Positions 20,936 through 32,699 of a DNA stretch of 64,000 nucleotides are shown here, one piece after another. Numbering within the stretch: the stretch's first letter is position 1; each line of letters begins with the position of its first letter. The DNA comes from Pomphorhynchus laevis (Eukaryota > Acanthocephala > Palaeacanthocephala > Echinorhynchida > Pomphorhynchidae): NCBI GenBank assembly GCA_012934845.2, contig WNNJ02002078.1, positions 62,001 through 126,000 on the forward strand, given 5' to 3'. The notes beneath the pieces were generated by a model that saw only the letters and a list, made by a program, of their open reading frames with translations, searched no databases and was not told the origin of the DNA. The translations under genes and the position numbers were made by a program.

Positions 20936-22096
20936 AAAAGAATATTGATTTATTGATAAAACACAGACATAAAAGTACCCTCAAATGGGCCAATTATTTA
21001 TTTACATCAAAATCATTGCAACACAACAGTTCGTTTTCATCACCGTTGATATTCTTTTTTTTGAGCTCGCAGGCACAGTGTTGCAGCATTTGCAATGCGA
21101 ATTCGTCTCCAATACCACCAGAGGTAGAGAAAATCAACGGATTGAAGCTTGATCCTTCGACTTGAATTCTCTCGGCATATTTGGATTTCTTTCGATTAGC
21201 ATGAAATTCATTGATTCGACGGGGAGTACGCAATGCATTGGATGAAGCCAGTGCACTATATACACACATCGAAGTACTCCTGATTCATGAATCTTCATGA
21301 ATAACGTTCTTAGATGGATTTGCGATAGCTAGACCTCCTAAATAAGTTGGTGTTCTAGTTATCAGACAAATGTCATCAGTTATCAGTTGAATTCCCAGCA
21401 GAGCAGGGATCAGCCTCGTGCGTATGACATATTCTAAAGGATCATACCATGATACATTACAAGGAGTTGTTCTCTTGAGTTATATCCATTTTGATCGGAT
21501 TGCTACAGTATGTGCAACATATGCAACATGTGGGTCGTAAGTGGCAACACCAGACAAACGTTTGACAATTTTGCAAAGGAACTGTACATTCTCGACTACA
21601 ATAGAAGATACGTAAGCACTAGTTCCAATTGGGGATCCAAGGACTGTAATCCCATCAGTACATATATATTTGTGAATCTTTAAACAGTAGTTCTGCCTGC
21701 AATTTATAAGTTTCTTTAATAAGGAACTTACACTTGGATGCATTTGGGTATTAACCATATCTTGGACCTATTAAGTTCAAGTGGCGCCAAACCTGTAGTA
21801 AATCATTCGGTGACCGGATAAAATTAGCATCATCGGCATACCATAAGTTTAAGACTGTGGGATATTTCCTACGAATTTCATTTATTATCGGCATGGTAGT
21901 GACGGCAAATATCGCCATTGCCATCGGATCACCTTGTGTCACACCATCTTCGGCAATTATCATTTCACCATCAATGCCAGTGACTGTATCACATCCATAC
22001 ATATTTGAAACAATATGGCCTAAGGACGGACATATAATCTTTACATTGTGTAACATGGCTTCTCTATTGATTCTGTTAAAGGCATTATTAGCATAA
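20936..22096 (-). mobile_element. REL LINE (second subfamily), minus strand, inserted in repeat copy B
   Basis: Minus-strand reading begins ANNAFNRINREAMLHN (22095-22045), continues in an open frame with DGVTQGDPMAMAIFA and the catalytic NLWYADDANF (about 21835), then VLGSPIGTSAYVSS (21650-21610), and ends with the endonuclease tail KKSKYAERIQVEGSSFNPLI followed by FSTSGGIGDE (21185-21105). The final block is typical of the REL C-terminus. It is 5'-truncated inside the RT palm, and a segment between the palm and the endonuclease is missing. Frames shift at about 21755 and 21350. Confidence 0.82.
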
Positions 22097-22152
22097 TAAT
22101 ACTAATTCACAGATCGATAAGCTACAATAGAGATAGTGTTTTTAAATGAATG
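22097..22152 (+). repeat. Long direct repeat, copy B, right part
   Basis: AATTCACAGATCG, AGCTACAATAGAGATAGTG and TTTTTAAATGAAT match 19905-19960, restoring the repeat interrupted by the LINE. Confidence 0.78.
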
Positions 22153-23039
22153 CAAGTTCGAGCATGTAAGACCTGTTGGCACATACATGAACAGTATTTA
22201 CAGATAAAGGAGGATTCTCGTGTATGGTCCATTATTCCATTTAAACAAAACTTTACAGGAAAACCGTCAAGAGAAAATCTCATTATACATGTATGGGAAT
22301 TGAACGGTAAGTGTGAACGCCGTATCCATTAAGACGAAACGTTTCTGAGGTAAAACGACAAGAGTTGCTCTCTAGTAAGATAAGCTAATTACGAAAACAA
22401 AGCCTTTCGAGACAAGCAAAAGAAGAATTTAAGGAAATTTCATTTTATTCTAGCAATTTACTCATAATTCTGAATAGACAAATCTTGTCAAATAGACTTT
22501 AAGACATATGTAGCCGGAAGAAACTATTTCAGAATATTTAATGGCTGTAGCATAGTCTGTTGAATATAAAAGATTAACCGTACTCATACAAAAAGCAACC
22601 TTACAAGCAATTATCAAAATGATTTGTAAAACTTCACTTTGAGTACAGATTAAAGCCAAGATAGCAGAATTGCGTACACATTTGCAAATTCATATCGTCA
22701 TAGGTAAAACATCATTTCGTGATAACCTACCACCCCCTCGGAATTTTAACACTTTTGTTCTCCCTAGATTAACCTGCAACAATTCCCCGTACAATACAGT
22801 TTGAGACTAACCAATGCTGAACTCACATCGCCTATTTTTGACGAATATATAACCAGATCATCTGTTTACAAAAGACAAGAGTTAGATTCACTTATACACG
22901 CTGGCAGATCATATAGACTTAGCAAAAGTGGGCTAAGAGCGTTATCCTAAAGAACCCACTTAATTTGTTGAAAGTAATCTGAATATTTAATTTCATCAAA
23001 GACTCGGACAATGTGAGGAGAAAACCTGATGTAGTACAT
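22153..23039. other. Unassigned stretch, possibly decayed minus-strand LINE
   Basis: No clear reading frame. It lies downstream, on the minus strand, of a reverse transcriptase scrap and may be the rest of that element. Confidence 0.25.
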
Positions 23040-23245
23040 TTATGATATAGCCCTTTAGACAGTGCTGTTATTAATTTTTGGAGAAGCAAGTCTCTTCGAT
23101 AATATTAAATGCCTTTGCTACGAAATCTACGAAAACGGCGTACAGAGGAAGGAGATTTGAACGCCATTCTTAACAGCGTTTTCTATCATGGAGACAGCAC
23201 TTGTAGTAGAGAAACGCAGTCCAAAATTATGTTGCTCGAAAACCA
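23040..23245 (-). mobile_element. LINE reverse transcriptase scrap, minus strand
   Basis: Minus-strand reading gives FEQHNFGLRFSTTSAVSMIE, then, after a frame change, FVDFVAKAFNII. This resembles the LINE palm motifs 'Q-x-G-F-R-x-x-x-S-T' and 'F-x-D-x-x-K-A-F-D'. Confidence 0.5.
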
Positions 23246-23635
23246 TAATTAAATAATCATAAATAATCAAAAAATAATAAATAAAAATTAACACAATACG
23301 TTGTACAATTGGTACATTACGTTGTAGTTTACTAATTATAAAGTATTAAATCCCTGAATATGGATGTCATAACTTCAATGTTTATTTACAAATCCATAAT
23401 TTTGTAATTGTTTTATTTTTGCAATTTCGTGCGTCAAATATCTAAAATAATTTTTTAATACTTTATCCCTTTTTATTATCTTTACGCATTTTTATGTAAA
23501 AACTGACTAATGATAGCAATAGACTTTGTTAAATGACTATACAACCGATAAATAGGAGACAGATAAGCAAATTAAAAACAGATCTTAAATATATATTGTC
23601 GACTACTGTTCTTCTAGTCTTCTGCTACTTTATCT
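23246..23635. other. AT-rich spacer, nothing identified
   Basis: No coding or repeat signal beyond simple AT richness. Confidence 0.4.
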
Positions 23636-23792
23636 ATAGGCACAGGTCTAGGGGGATCTTCGCCCCCAATCGATCCAACACGCCACCTTCCGACTGAACC
23701 ACCCAGGGTATTTCACCACCCCCCCCCGAAAATCCAATCATCGCGGACTATGCTGGGAAGTGGTACAGAGGGAAATATGGAGTGCCTCTGTA
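23636..23792 (-). mobile_element. LINE-C 3' scrap, minus strand
   Basis: ATCCAACACGCC, CGACTGAACCAC and the run of C followed by CCGAA match 37870-37935. GGGAAGTGGTACAGAGG then matches 38215-38230, so about 260 bp are missing between the two parts. Confidence 0.7.
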
Positions 23793-24197
23793 CCAAATTC
23801 TATTAAACGATCAAATGCAATCGTTTCATAGTATTTTTATCGTCTTGATAAAATGAATATAATTAATTAATCAAGACAAATTTCTTGATTTTAGAACATT
23901 CTAAATCATTAGTTTCAATATGATGGTCACGTTATGATACACGAATCAAATTCGTCTCGAATATAGAAGTCCTTCATTAGAACTATTAATTTATAGTCTC
24001 ATGACATGACTATCATTTAAACACTACAAGTTTATACGAAAAAAAACTTTCAATACTTTAATTAAGATGAATCTAGCAAATGAAGTGTACATTTTGATAA
24101 TAAGGTAGATAACTAATCGAAATGTTGTTCTTAATCTAATTAGTTATTAAACTAATCGAAAGTTAGTTCCCATCATTAATAGTGTTGTGTTAATTCT

Positions 24198-24246
24198 CCA
24201 GGTTCGATAATAGAAATCTATATATTTATGAAATCCGAAATAGTTT
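24198..24246 (+). repeat. Target-site duplication, left copy (49 bp)
   Basis: CCAGGTTCGATAATAGAAAT..GAAATAGTTT matches 24959-25007 with two differences in 49 bases. It brackets a LINE-B copy exactly. Confidence 0.85.
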
Positions 24247-24958
24247 AAAGGATTTAATTTTACGTGGCAAATGCGAGCTGGCGCATTTTTACATGACCAC
24301 AAAAGAAATCTAAATAATGTATCTAGAAGGTGGGAATAGAAGAGGTATTTGAATGCGATAAAGGAGAGAGCGCGGCGGATGTTAAGTGGGAGCTGATTCC
24401 AGGTGAGGGAGGCGGCGACTAGGAAGGATAGGAGACCGTAGTTGTTGGAATAATTGTGACTGTGGAGTAAGAGTGAACGACAGAAATAGCGAATACGACG
24501 GATGTCACGGAGAATTAAGTTAGATGAGCGGACCTTGTCGCGGACGAAGGGTTTAAGGTAAATGTGATCATCGAAATGGAAGCCTAAGAAAGTTAGATTA
24601 TGAACTATGTGGATGATTGATTAGGCAAAAGATACAGGGGGAGGAGATATGTTAGATTGACGGGGGAGGATCCATATTATTTTGGACTTGTCAGGGTTTA
24701 GAACGAGATGATTATGGTGGATACGTGTGTAGATAAAAGAAATACAGTTGCAGGTAATGTAGATATCGTGTGTGTGAGATGGGCGGGTGCATGAGCGTAG
24801 ATGAGTATGTCATTGGCGTACTGGATAGCGTTGAAGGAGTAAAGTTTGATAAACGGAGAGAGATCGCCAAGCAGAAGATAGAAAGGGAGGGGACCTAGGA
24901 CTGAACCTTATGGGACCCCGCAGAAAATAGTGATTGTATTATTAAAATTAAAAATTAT
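24247..24958 (-). mobile_element. LINE-B (L2/CR1-like), 5'-truncated minus-strand copy
   Basis: On the minus strand it runs from GGGGTCCCATAAGGTTCAG (RT 'GVP-x-G-S' region, about 24920-24900) through the palm and C-terminal part, and ends with the family's 3' hairpin tail (24262-24295; TGCCACGTAAAATTAAATCC). The sequence has small indels and stops but follows the copy at 50150-51185 throughout. It is flanked by direct repeats of 49 bp. Confidence 0.85.
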
Positions 24959-25007
24959 CCAGGTTCGATCATAGAAATCTATATATTTATGAAATCCAAA
25001 ATAGTTT
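24959..25007 (+). repeat. Target-site duplication, right copy (49 bp)
   Basis: Same 49 bases as at 24198-24246 with A/C and G/A differences. Confidence 0.85.
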
Positions 25008-25454
25008 TAGTTATCAAACTAGTTTTATTTTTATTAATTGTATTTTTAAAATTAAAATTTTATTAGACATTTAACCTTTTGCTTTTATACAAATCTAAAT
25101 TGACAAAAAGAATTGACATTAATGATAATTCTTTATCTACTATAAGCTTAAATAACAGTTCTTTGTAAACACGATTCTTGACCGTTTCTACTGTAAAGTT
25201 CGAAATTTAAAAATGATATAATTGATAAACCAAATCCTTCTAAAGTGCCTGCTGACTACTAGTTACAATATAATTGAAAGGCTCAATTATTGTTCCGAGT
25301 CGACAAAAATGGGAATCAATATAACAAATGATTGTAATACTAACTGCTCAATAATGAGCAGTTAAAAAAATAATATTATTAATATTGTAAAATAATAATG
25401 TTTCCATTATTTCCATAATTATTATATGAAGATGTATTATTATATAAAGATTAT
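25008..25454. other. AT-rich spacer, nothing identified
   Basis: No coding signal. A short inverted repeat CTGCTCA / TGAGCAG lies near 25347-25363. Confidence 0.35.
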
Positions 25455-27765
25455 TATAAGAAGATGTTTTTGCCGGTACACTCAAACATGACTCCTCAAA
25501 TGACGGCGTACCAGTCAAGGAAATTTTGATGTCTTTCAATCCTAAGGCGATCCAGCCAGCAAGAGAGATACTATTAAATAAGTCAATACCGCGCTCCTGT
25601 TGGCATCACTACACTAGATTTGCAATTATTAACGAAGATTCAATAGTCAGAGCAAGCAAAATAACGAAGGGTTCAGCTGGCCCTTCTGGTCTCAACGCGT
25701 CAATGTGGCGACACATGGTGACAGGATTCGTAGAACACTCACAGACCATGACCAAAGCCCTTGCTGAATTTGCTGCCAAATTAACATACGAGCCTATTCG
25801 TCCTATATGTCTTGAGGCGTTCACGACCAGCAGGTTAGTGGCTCTTGGAAAAAGACTGGTGGTGTCCACCGATTGGCGTTTGTGATGTTGCAAGGCGCAT
25901 CGTATTAAAGGTGATATTGCGATTAATCCGGGAAGATTTGCAAGACGTTGCGGGATTTGAGCAATTGGCAGCCTCACAGAAGAGCGGGATCGAATACGCT
26001 ACACATTCCTTGCGCAAATGTTTTGAAGTTAAACCAGACTATTGTGTCCTTGCTGCTGATGCGTCCAACGCTTTTAACGTGATTAATCGAAAAGCCGCAC
26101 TGGCCAATATGAGATATATATATCATCTATTTTGTCGACTGTGCTTAGTAATCTATATGCATCACCGGTTCAGCTTACCCTTGATGGTGATATTATATAT
26201 TCGCATGAAGGTTTCACACAAGGAGATCCACTTGCGATGACCGGCTTCTCAATTGCTTCTCTCCATTTAATTGAAAACATACGTAAACAGGTTCCTCGTG
26301 TTACCCAGAGATGATAGCAGATGATGGTAATTTTGTCGGGAAATTCAAAGACTTGAGGAAACTGTGGTCCATTCTTTTAGTGCTTGGTCTTAAGTACGGT
26401 TGTCACGTAAACGCATCTAAAACCAAATTGTTAGCAAGAAGCATTAGAGTTGACATCTCTTTTTTATCCGCTGATGACGAACTTCCACATCTGGTATTAA
26501 CATTCTTGATGTTCCCATCGGCACCACACAGTACAAATGCAGCCGCACGGAATTAGAAGTAAAGCGCTGGTCTAATCTTATTAATCGTCTGACACGCGTT
26601 GCTTATACCGGATTTGTTCGTTCGGTGCAGTTCAAGTGGACGTATTTTATGAGTTTAGTAGAATGCAGCCCTCCCACACAGACTGTCTGTACATATATAT
26701 CAAAGAAAGGTTCGTTCCAGCAGTTATCGGACGAAGAGTAGACGAAGACTGGATGGCGATTTTAACTTCTCCGATAAGCGATGGTGGTCTTAGCATGTGA
26801 CCCAAGGTTCTCCGCAGACCTGGAATTCGGTTTTTTTTCGAAAATATGCAATAAATATGAAACCGGAGAACAAAAATGAAATAAATATGAAACACTTTGC
26901 GCTTACTACAAGACCGTGTTATGAATCTGGGTTTCGTAGAACGACGCAAATTGCGTATCGATAGATTACAACTAAGCGTGGCTAGACTCGGTCTGGTCAC
27001 AACCCAAATCATCTCTCATGCCTCAGGGATGGGGCCTCCTCGTGGTTAAGCGCCCTACCAGTAAGGAGGGAACGCTTCCACCTAAGTTGCAATGAATATA
27101 TGGATGCACTATGCACCCGTTACGGTTGGACGCCCACCGAATTGAGTAAGAACGTATGCGCTTGCGGAGATAGCGTTAATAAGAGCCATGCCATTTCCTG
27201 CAAACAAGGAGCGTTGCCTTTTATCCGGCACAATATCGTGCGGGACTTGCTCGCGCAGGAGCTTACAACAATTCGTAACGGTGTTAGGGTTGAATTTAAT
27301 TTCGAAGCTCGGACGACTACGCGCGACAGAGGTGCATGTTTGGACATTGTATGTTCCGGACTTCAGAGCAATCAATTTGAGCGGACGTTTCTAGACGTCA
27401 CCATCTTTAATATTCACGCTCAATCGTATGATTGTGGTGTCCCCGCATCCGTGTTTCCATCAATGAAGCAAGAAAAAAGGCGAAATACAGTGAACGCATT
27501 GTGAGTCTTGAACGAAGCAGATTCGTGCCTCTCGTCTTCTACGTCGGGTGGTATGGGCGATGAGATGAGACTATTTCTGAAATCACTAGCTGCGATTAAG
27601 GCCCAGCGCTCAATACACCAATATTCAGAAATTTTGGCACTGATGAAAAGAAAAATTTCGTTTGCAATTGCTCGATCCTCTTCTGTTTGTTTAAGATCGC
27701 CCCGTTCTCGCTGTGGCATGCCTGTAGGGTATTTTCCTACAAGCACGCATCCAATCACATAGAAT
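25455..27765 (+). mobile_element. REL LINE (second subfamily), longest copy, plus strand
   Basis: Plus-strand blocks in order: KGSAGPSGLNASMWRHM (25665-25715), GVCDVARRIVLK (25878-25913), CVLAADASNAFNVINRKAAL (26045-26103), the palm EGFTQGDPLAMTGFS (26205-26250), ADDGNFVG (26317-26340) and NASKTKLLARS (26410-26442). The C-terminal part has CACGDSVNKSHAISC (27158-27202), RHNIVRDLLAQE, CLDIVCSG, ERTFLDVTIFN (27379-27411) and STSGGMGDEMRLFLKSLA (27537-27590). This is RT, then a CCHC-like zinc motif, then the restriction-like endonuclease. Frames change at least at about 25860, 26120, 26310 and 27500; a stretch of A/T-rich sequence at 26825-26890 looks inserted. Confidence 0.85.
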
Positions 27766-27977
27766 AATGACAAGATTATAATTGATTGCACAAAGGCCCA
27801 TTTGAGGAAACCGAATATTGTATCAAATTGATAATAAATTATGCTATTATAAAAAATTATTATATGTCGACTTCCGAGGGATCTGAAGCTCGTAAGGAAG
27901 CATCACATCGAATAAAAAAAACAGAAAAAAAACGAAAAAAAAACATCAAGAGTTCACGAGGTCAAGCTTTAGGCGTT
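27766..27977. other. Short spacer between two LINEs
   Basis: Contains A-rich runs (27910-27945), probably a LINE tail. No gene. Confidence 0.35.
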
Positions 27978-29290
27978 CTTTAAAATTGCGCAGCAGAAGA
28001 GCTGTTGATCACACCAGGTAATAATCCTTTCCATCGATTACAGAGGCGATCCATCACTGTCGTACAATTTGTTCGATGCTTTAAGCGATGCTTCAAACAT
28101 AGCTCGTGTCCACGTAACATTGAGGATTCACGAAGACAGAACAGCTGCTTACCAGAATGGTTAGGCACGCGAGGCGATATCCACACTAGTGTAAGATCAG
28201 CAATCAACAGATCACATTTAATAAATCTTATACCTAACGCCTCTAGTCTAACTGGATAAGGAATGGAGCGAGTTGCCGGAACCAAGTGCGTGGCTCTTCT
28301 CAAAATGTTTTCGAATTCACTTAATTCTGATTTCCGTTGAGGGTGTGTCGCGTGAGATGCATAGAGCATATGTGATTTTAAGAGACTCGAATATACAATG
28401 CGTGAAGCCTTTGGCTCAAGTCGTTCAACGTTTCGATAAAGAAATCCTAAAATTCTACGGCATTTTGCAATAATCGTAGAAGAATGAAGACGAGATTTTA
28501 AATTGGAGGAGATAACAACACTTAGATCAGTAAAGTGATTTACTGATTCGATAACTGTTGACCTGAATTGATAAGAAGGGGAAGGTAATCGGGATTGACC
28601 AATTCTCATATGTCGACATTTACTAACATTGATTACTAAGCCGTGTGATGAACACCAACTACTAACTTTATATAAATCTGATTGTAGTAGGGGAGAGCTA
28701 GAACAGCCACGAAATAAAGGGCACCACAGTTTCATGTCATCAGCGTATAATAGGCACTACCATGTAACATTATCAGCGATTTCGTTGATGTATATATTAA
28801 ACAAAGTGGGACTAAGGATACAGCCTTGAGGAACACCTTGAGTGAGATAAAACCATTCAGAAAGAGACTCACCAACTCGCACAGCAAAGGAATGTCTACT
28901 CAAGAATTCACGCATCCAGAGACAAACGTGCTTTGATAATCCATAATTTCCAAGCTTCCACAATAAAATTGGATGAACGACCCCATTAAAAGCTTTGGAC
29001 AAATCAATAAAGACGACATCAAACAGCACCCCCTGTTCGAAAAAAACCGCACCAGCTTTCGCGTGCTAATGTTAGATTATTTGAAGTGGAGTGATGTTTT
29101 CTAAACCCATGCTGTTTATTAGACAAAATATTGAATTTGTCCAAATGAGAAGATATATACCTCAGGATCAGTTTCTTCATTACCTTGCAAGCACTACACG
29201 TCAAACTTATTGGCCGATAATTTTGAGGATTTACTTTATCACACGGGCGATGAAGGACAGAATTCAGCGTATGAGTAACCTCTCTTCCTT
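27978..29290 (-). mobile_element. CR1/Jockey-like LINE reverse transcriptase ('LINE-G'), minus strand
   Basis: Minus-strand blocks: NYRPISLTCSACKVMKKLI (about 29220-29165), QHGFRKHHSTSNNLTLARE (29115-29060), VVFIDLSKAFNGVVHP (29015-28970), TQGVPQGCILSPTLFNIYIN (28845-28785), the catalytic LLYADDMKLWC (28755-28723) and the long open C-terminal region 28735-27980 with SWCSSHGLVINVSKCRHMRI. Motif order and wording fit CR1/Jockey-group LINEs. It is 5'-truncated just before the RT. There are only about two or three interruptions, one within the stretch after LARE (29060-29020) and one near 28750, so this copy is fairly young. Confidence 0.87.
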
Positions 29291-29329
29291 ATTATGATCT
29301 CGTATTCTTTATGGACTAAGGTTAAAAAA

Positions 29330-30378
29330 AAGATTTATTTTAACGTGGCAAATGCGTGCCAGCGCAAGCTTACATGACCACAACAAAACAAAAATGTAAA
29401 TCATGTGTCGAGAAGGTGTGAACGGATGAGGTGTTTGAATGTGATAAAGGAAGGAGCGCGGCAGACGTTGAGAGAGAGTTGATACCATGCGAATGAGGCG
29501 GCGACAAGGAAGGATCGGAGACCGTAGTTGTTGGAGTAATTGGGAACGTGGAGTAAGAGGGTATGACGGGAACGCAGCGATAGCGAGGTGGGGCAAGTGT
29601 CGTCTAAGAAAGGAAGGTTGATTAAGGATGGGGAGCCGACAGCGATGAGACGAAAAGTAACGAGAAGGCGGAGTTTGATGTGGATGGTGGGCCAGGAGAG
29701 TTGGGCAAAATATGTGGATGTGTGGTCGAAGCGACGGAGACGAAAGAGCACTCGAACGGCGGTGTTGATTATTCATTGTAGGGTTAAGATTATGGATTTC
29801 GGAGAATTGGCGAAAAGGCTAAGGCAGTAATCGATTTTAGGGAAAGAAGCGATGAAAGAAGAGACATACAAGAACGGAAGTCGATAAGGGGGCGGATACG
29901 GCGGATATCACGGAGAATTAAGTTAGACGAGCGGACCTTGTCACGGACGAAGGGTTTAAGGGAAAGGTTATCATCGAAATGGAAGCCTAAGAAAGTGAGA
30001 TTGTGTACTATTGGGATAATCGATGACGCAAAAGATAACATGGGAGAGATATGTTTGGTTGACGGGGGAGGATCCACATTATTTTAGACTTGTCGGAGTT
30101 TAGAACGAGATGGAGATTGGAGAGACGTTCCTAGATAGAAGAAAGACAGTTGGAGGCAGAAATGCCGATATCGTGTATGCGATGTGCGGGTGCATGAACA
30201 TAGATGAGGATGTCATCAACGTATTGCATGAGGTTAAAGGAGAAAGGTTTGATTAACGGAGAGAGATCGCCAAGCAGAAGAGAGAAAAGCAACGGACCTA
30301 GGACTGAACCTTATGGGACCCCGCAAAAAATAGGGGTGGCAGGGGAGGATGATGAATTAGAACAGACGCGAAAGGCGT
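29330..30378 (-). mobile_element. LINE-B, minus-strand 3' half
   Basis: It follows the LINE-B copy at 50130-51185: minus-strand GTCTGTTCTAATTCATCATC at 30368-30345, the RT region, and the family tail TGGCACGCATTTGCCACG at 29370-29345 (here GCTGGCACGC reads GCTGGCACGC with one change). Stops and small indels are present. It is 5'-truncated at 30378, where an opposite-strand copy begins. Confidence 0.85.
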
Positions 30379-31375
30379 ATGTTCTTTGGCTTTCTCTCTT
30401 CTCGGTGACTTGTCTTCGATTTCTCATACATTAAACTTCTATGTTATGCAATATGCTGATGACATTCTCATCTATGCTTATGCACCTGCTTATCATATTC
30501 ATGATCTTAGTGTTTCTGCATTCAAATGTCTTGGCTCAATTTATAATCATTTTTCTTCCCTTCGCATTTCTCTGGATCCTGGTAAATCCAAAAGTTATGT
30601 GGATCTTACTTCGACGCCTCAGCTTAGAACATCTATCCGTATCATTATATTCTACGATGTTTCCTATCGTTGATAATCTCATTTTCCTAGTCTTCAATTT
30701 CGACAACCGAATTTCACTAAAACCTTTCGTTAAAGATAAAGTACGCTCATCTACCTTGATTCTCCACAAACTCTATCAAATTCGTATATTAATCGATTTC
30801 TCTGCTGGTATGATTCTCATATCTTCTCTCATTTTCATAAAACTTGATTATTGCTTAGTCTATTTTCCAACTCACCTAAATCTACTCTTCTTCCATTACA
30901 ACGCATCGTCAACGCAGCCGTTCGAATTCTCCTTCGTATTCGTCTTTTTGATCATGCATTTCACCATCTTGCTTCTCATGATTTGCCTACCATTTATTGT
31001 CGTATTCAAATTCGTCTTCTTCTCATTGCTTTCCGCTTTGTAACTTTTCATTCCCCTTCATTTCTCAACCTTCCTCGTCTTGATAATTCTCGTTCTGTTT
31101 ACTGTTCTTAGCGTTCCCGTAAATCCCTTCTTTTACGTCTCAAACCACTCTACCTCCTTTGACTTCCGCTTCTTCCTTGTGACTGATCCTCTCTTGTGAA
31201 ATATCTGCCCATTAATATAAGCCAATCAACCTCGCTGTCGTGTTTCAAACGCTAAATTTGATCACATTTAAACAATTTAAACAATTTATATGATCGACAT
31301 TTTCATTTTTTTGTTTATTAGTAGACTTGTAAGCGTGCAGTTGGCACGCATTTGTCACGTTAAATATATATTATT
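30379..31375 (+). mobile_element. LINE-B, diverged AT-rich subfamily, plus strand
   Basis: Encodes VMQYADDILIYAYAP (30440-30485) with the catalytic Y-A-D-D, then DNLIFLVFNFDN and ISLKPFVKDKVRSS, parallel to the other LINE-B copies but with many A/T changes. It ends with GTGCAGTTGGCACGCATTTG and TCACGTTAAATATA (31335-31367). It is head-to-head with the preceding minus-strand copy. Confidence 0.82.
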
Positions 31376-31489
31376 AAAATTTAATGATTACCCACATGAA
31401 TTTTCATCCTCCGCCTCGGTATTCTTAACTCGGTTTCATTTAATTGTGAGTGCGGCGTCGTATCAGACCCCTCTGGTATTCACGGGCTA

Positions 31490-32010
31490 GACTGCCCCAG
31501 AGTGGTTTCTCGGCACAATCGGCACAGTGCTGTAAACACACTTATTCGTAGCGCCCTTGCCACAGCCGGTGTCCCGTCCCGCCTTGAACCAATCGGGCTC
31601 TGCAGAAACGACGGAAAGAGACCGGACGGTGCTTCACTAGTCCCATGGGAAAGGGGACGTCTGCTAGTATGGAACTTCACGTGTCCTAACATTCTTGCTG
31701 CCAGTTATTTGCCTAGTGCGGTCTCTGAGGTCGGGGAGGTTGCTAGATTGGCAGAGGATCGAAAGAAGGCCAAATATACATGTATTGACGAATCGCAATA
31801 TAAATTTGTACGTTGGCGATCGACACAATTGGTGCTGCCGGGCCGATAACTTAGAATTTTTTGACAAAACTGGGCAATATGTTGGTGGTGGCAACAGATG
31901 ATCAAAGAGCTGCCAATTTCCTCTTGCAGCGTTTAAGCTGTGCAGTGCAGCGGAGAAATGCAGCGTGCCTGTTAGAGGTCGCTCGAGACGGAAACCTTCC
32001 AACTTAACGA
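31490..32010 (+). mobile_element. REL LINE C-terminal endonuclease fragment
   Basis: An open plus-strand frame reads SRLEPIGLCRNDGKRPDGAS and LVPWERGRLLVWNFTCPNIL. The pattern R-P-D-G ... P-W-x-x-G-R-x-x-V-W-D-x-T is the core of the PD-(D/E)xK restriction-like endonuclease; here the Asp after Trp is Asn (AAC at about 31673). Then SEVGEVARLAEDRKKAKYTC, and after frame changes LLQRLSCAVQRRNAACLLE (31920-31975). It starts just after the zinc-knuckle position and lacks all of the RT. Confidence 0.75.
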
Positions 32011-32690
32011 TACTGAAATATCACAAACTATACAATTTTTTTTCATTTACTAACGAAATTAAAGTTTCTAATATCTATAAGATTTCAAGAATTCATTTCA
32101 GTTGAATTACTGATTTACCCCAACTTCAAAATAATCAGATTCTTCAGCATAATTGAATCCATTATAATTTATGTTATGCTCGACCAAGCACCAATCGTCA
32201 TTCATATTCACGTAGTCTCTTATATGCTTTAGCAAACGAATACCTGCCTGATATTTAATAATACCTGCTTATTTTTAGTTGATTCTAATTTCTTTACTGT
32301 TGATTCTAGCTTTGATTGGAGAGCATCTTCAGAATCTTCTTTAAAGCTGATCCATTATTTATCACATGAAGATCACCTTCTTCAGTTTTTACAATGCCTG
32401 ACAACAGTAGATGTCGACTGGCAAATACGTCTACCTAATTTAGAAGATCAGCGTAGCGACACTAAAGTTATACCAGTACCGATGATAAAATTACCTTGAG
32501 CTCAATAACTGACGAATTCAAGCATTGATTACAGTCAATTACTAATTTTAGAGCTTATAGAGAGGGATTTAACATGCTATTTTTTCCAACTATAGAAAGA
32601 TCTGTCTTGTTGATTTTCAGTATCACCAAAGAAGAAAGATACCAAAATACAGTGAAAGGGTAGTCACTGCAGAACATTCTATATAATTAT
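32011..32690. other. Unassigned stretch with one open frame and a REL LINE scrap
   Basis: A plus-strand frame is open from 32233 to 32499 without an ATG at its start (reads FDWRASSESS and VDVDWQIRLPNLED); I do not recognise it. At 32620-32685 IPKYSERVVTAEHSI matches the REL LINE C-terminal block 'KYSERI-x-x-E'. Confidence 0.35.
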
Positions 32691-32699
32691 CTATGCGCT

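Noticed and set aside
20953-21165. Plus-strand open frame as a gene
   Set aside because: It is antisense to the clearly recognisable REL LINE C-terminus.
27786-27983. Lys-rich plus-strand open frame
   Set aside because: It is made by an A-rich run between two LINEs.
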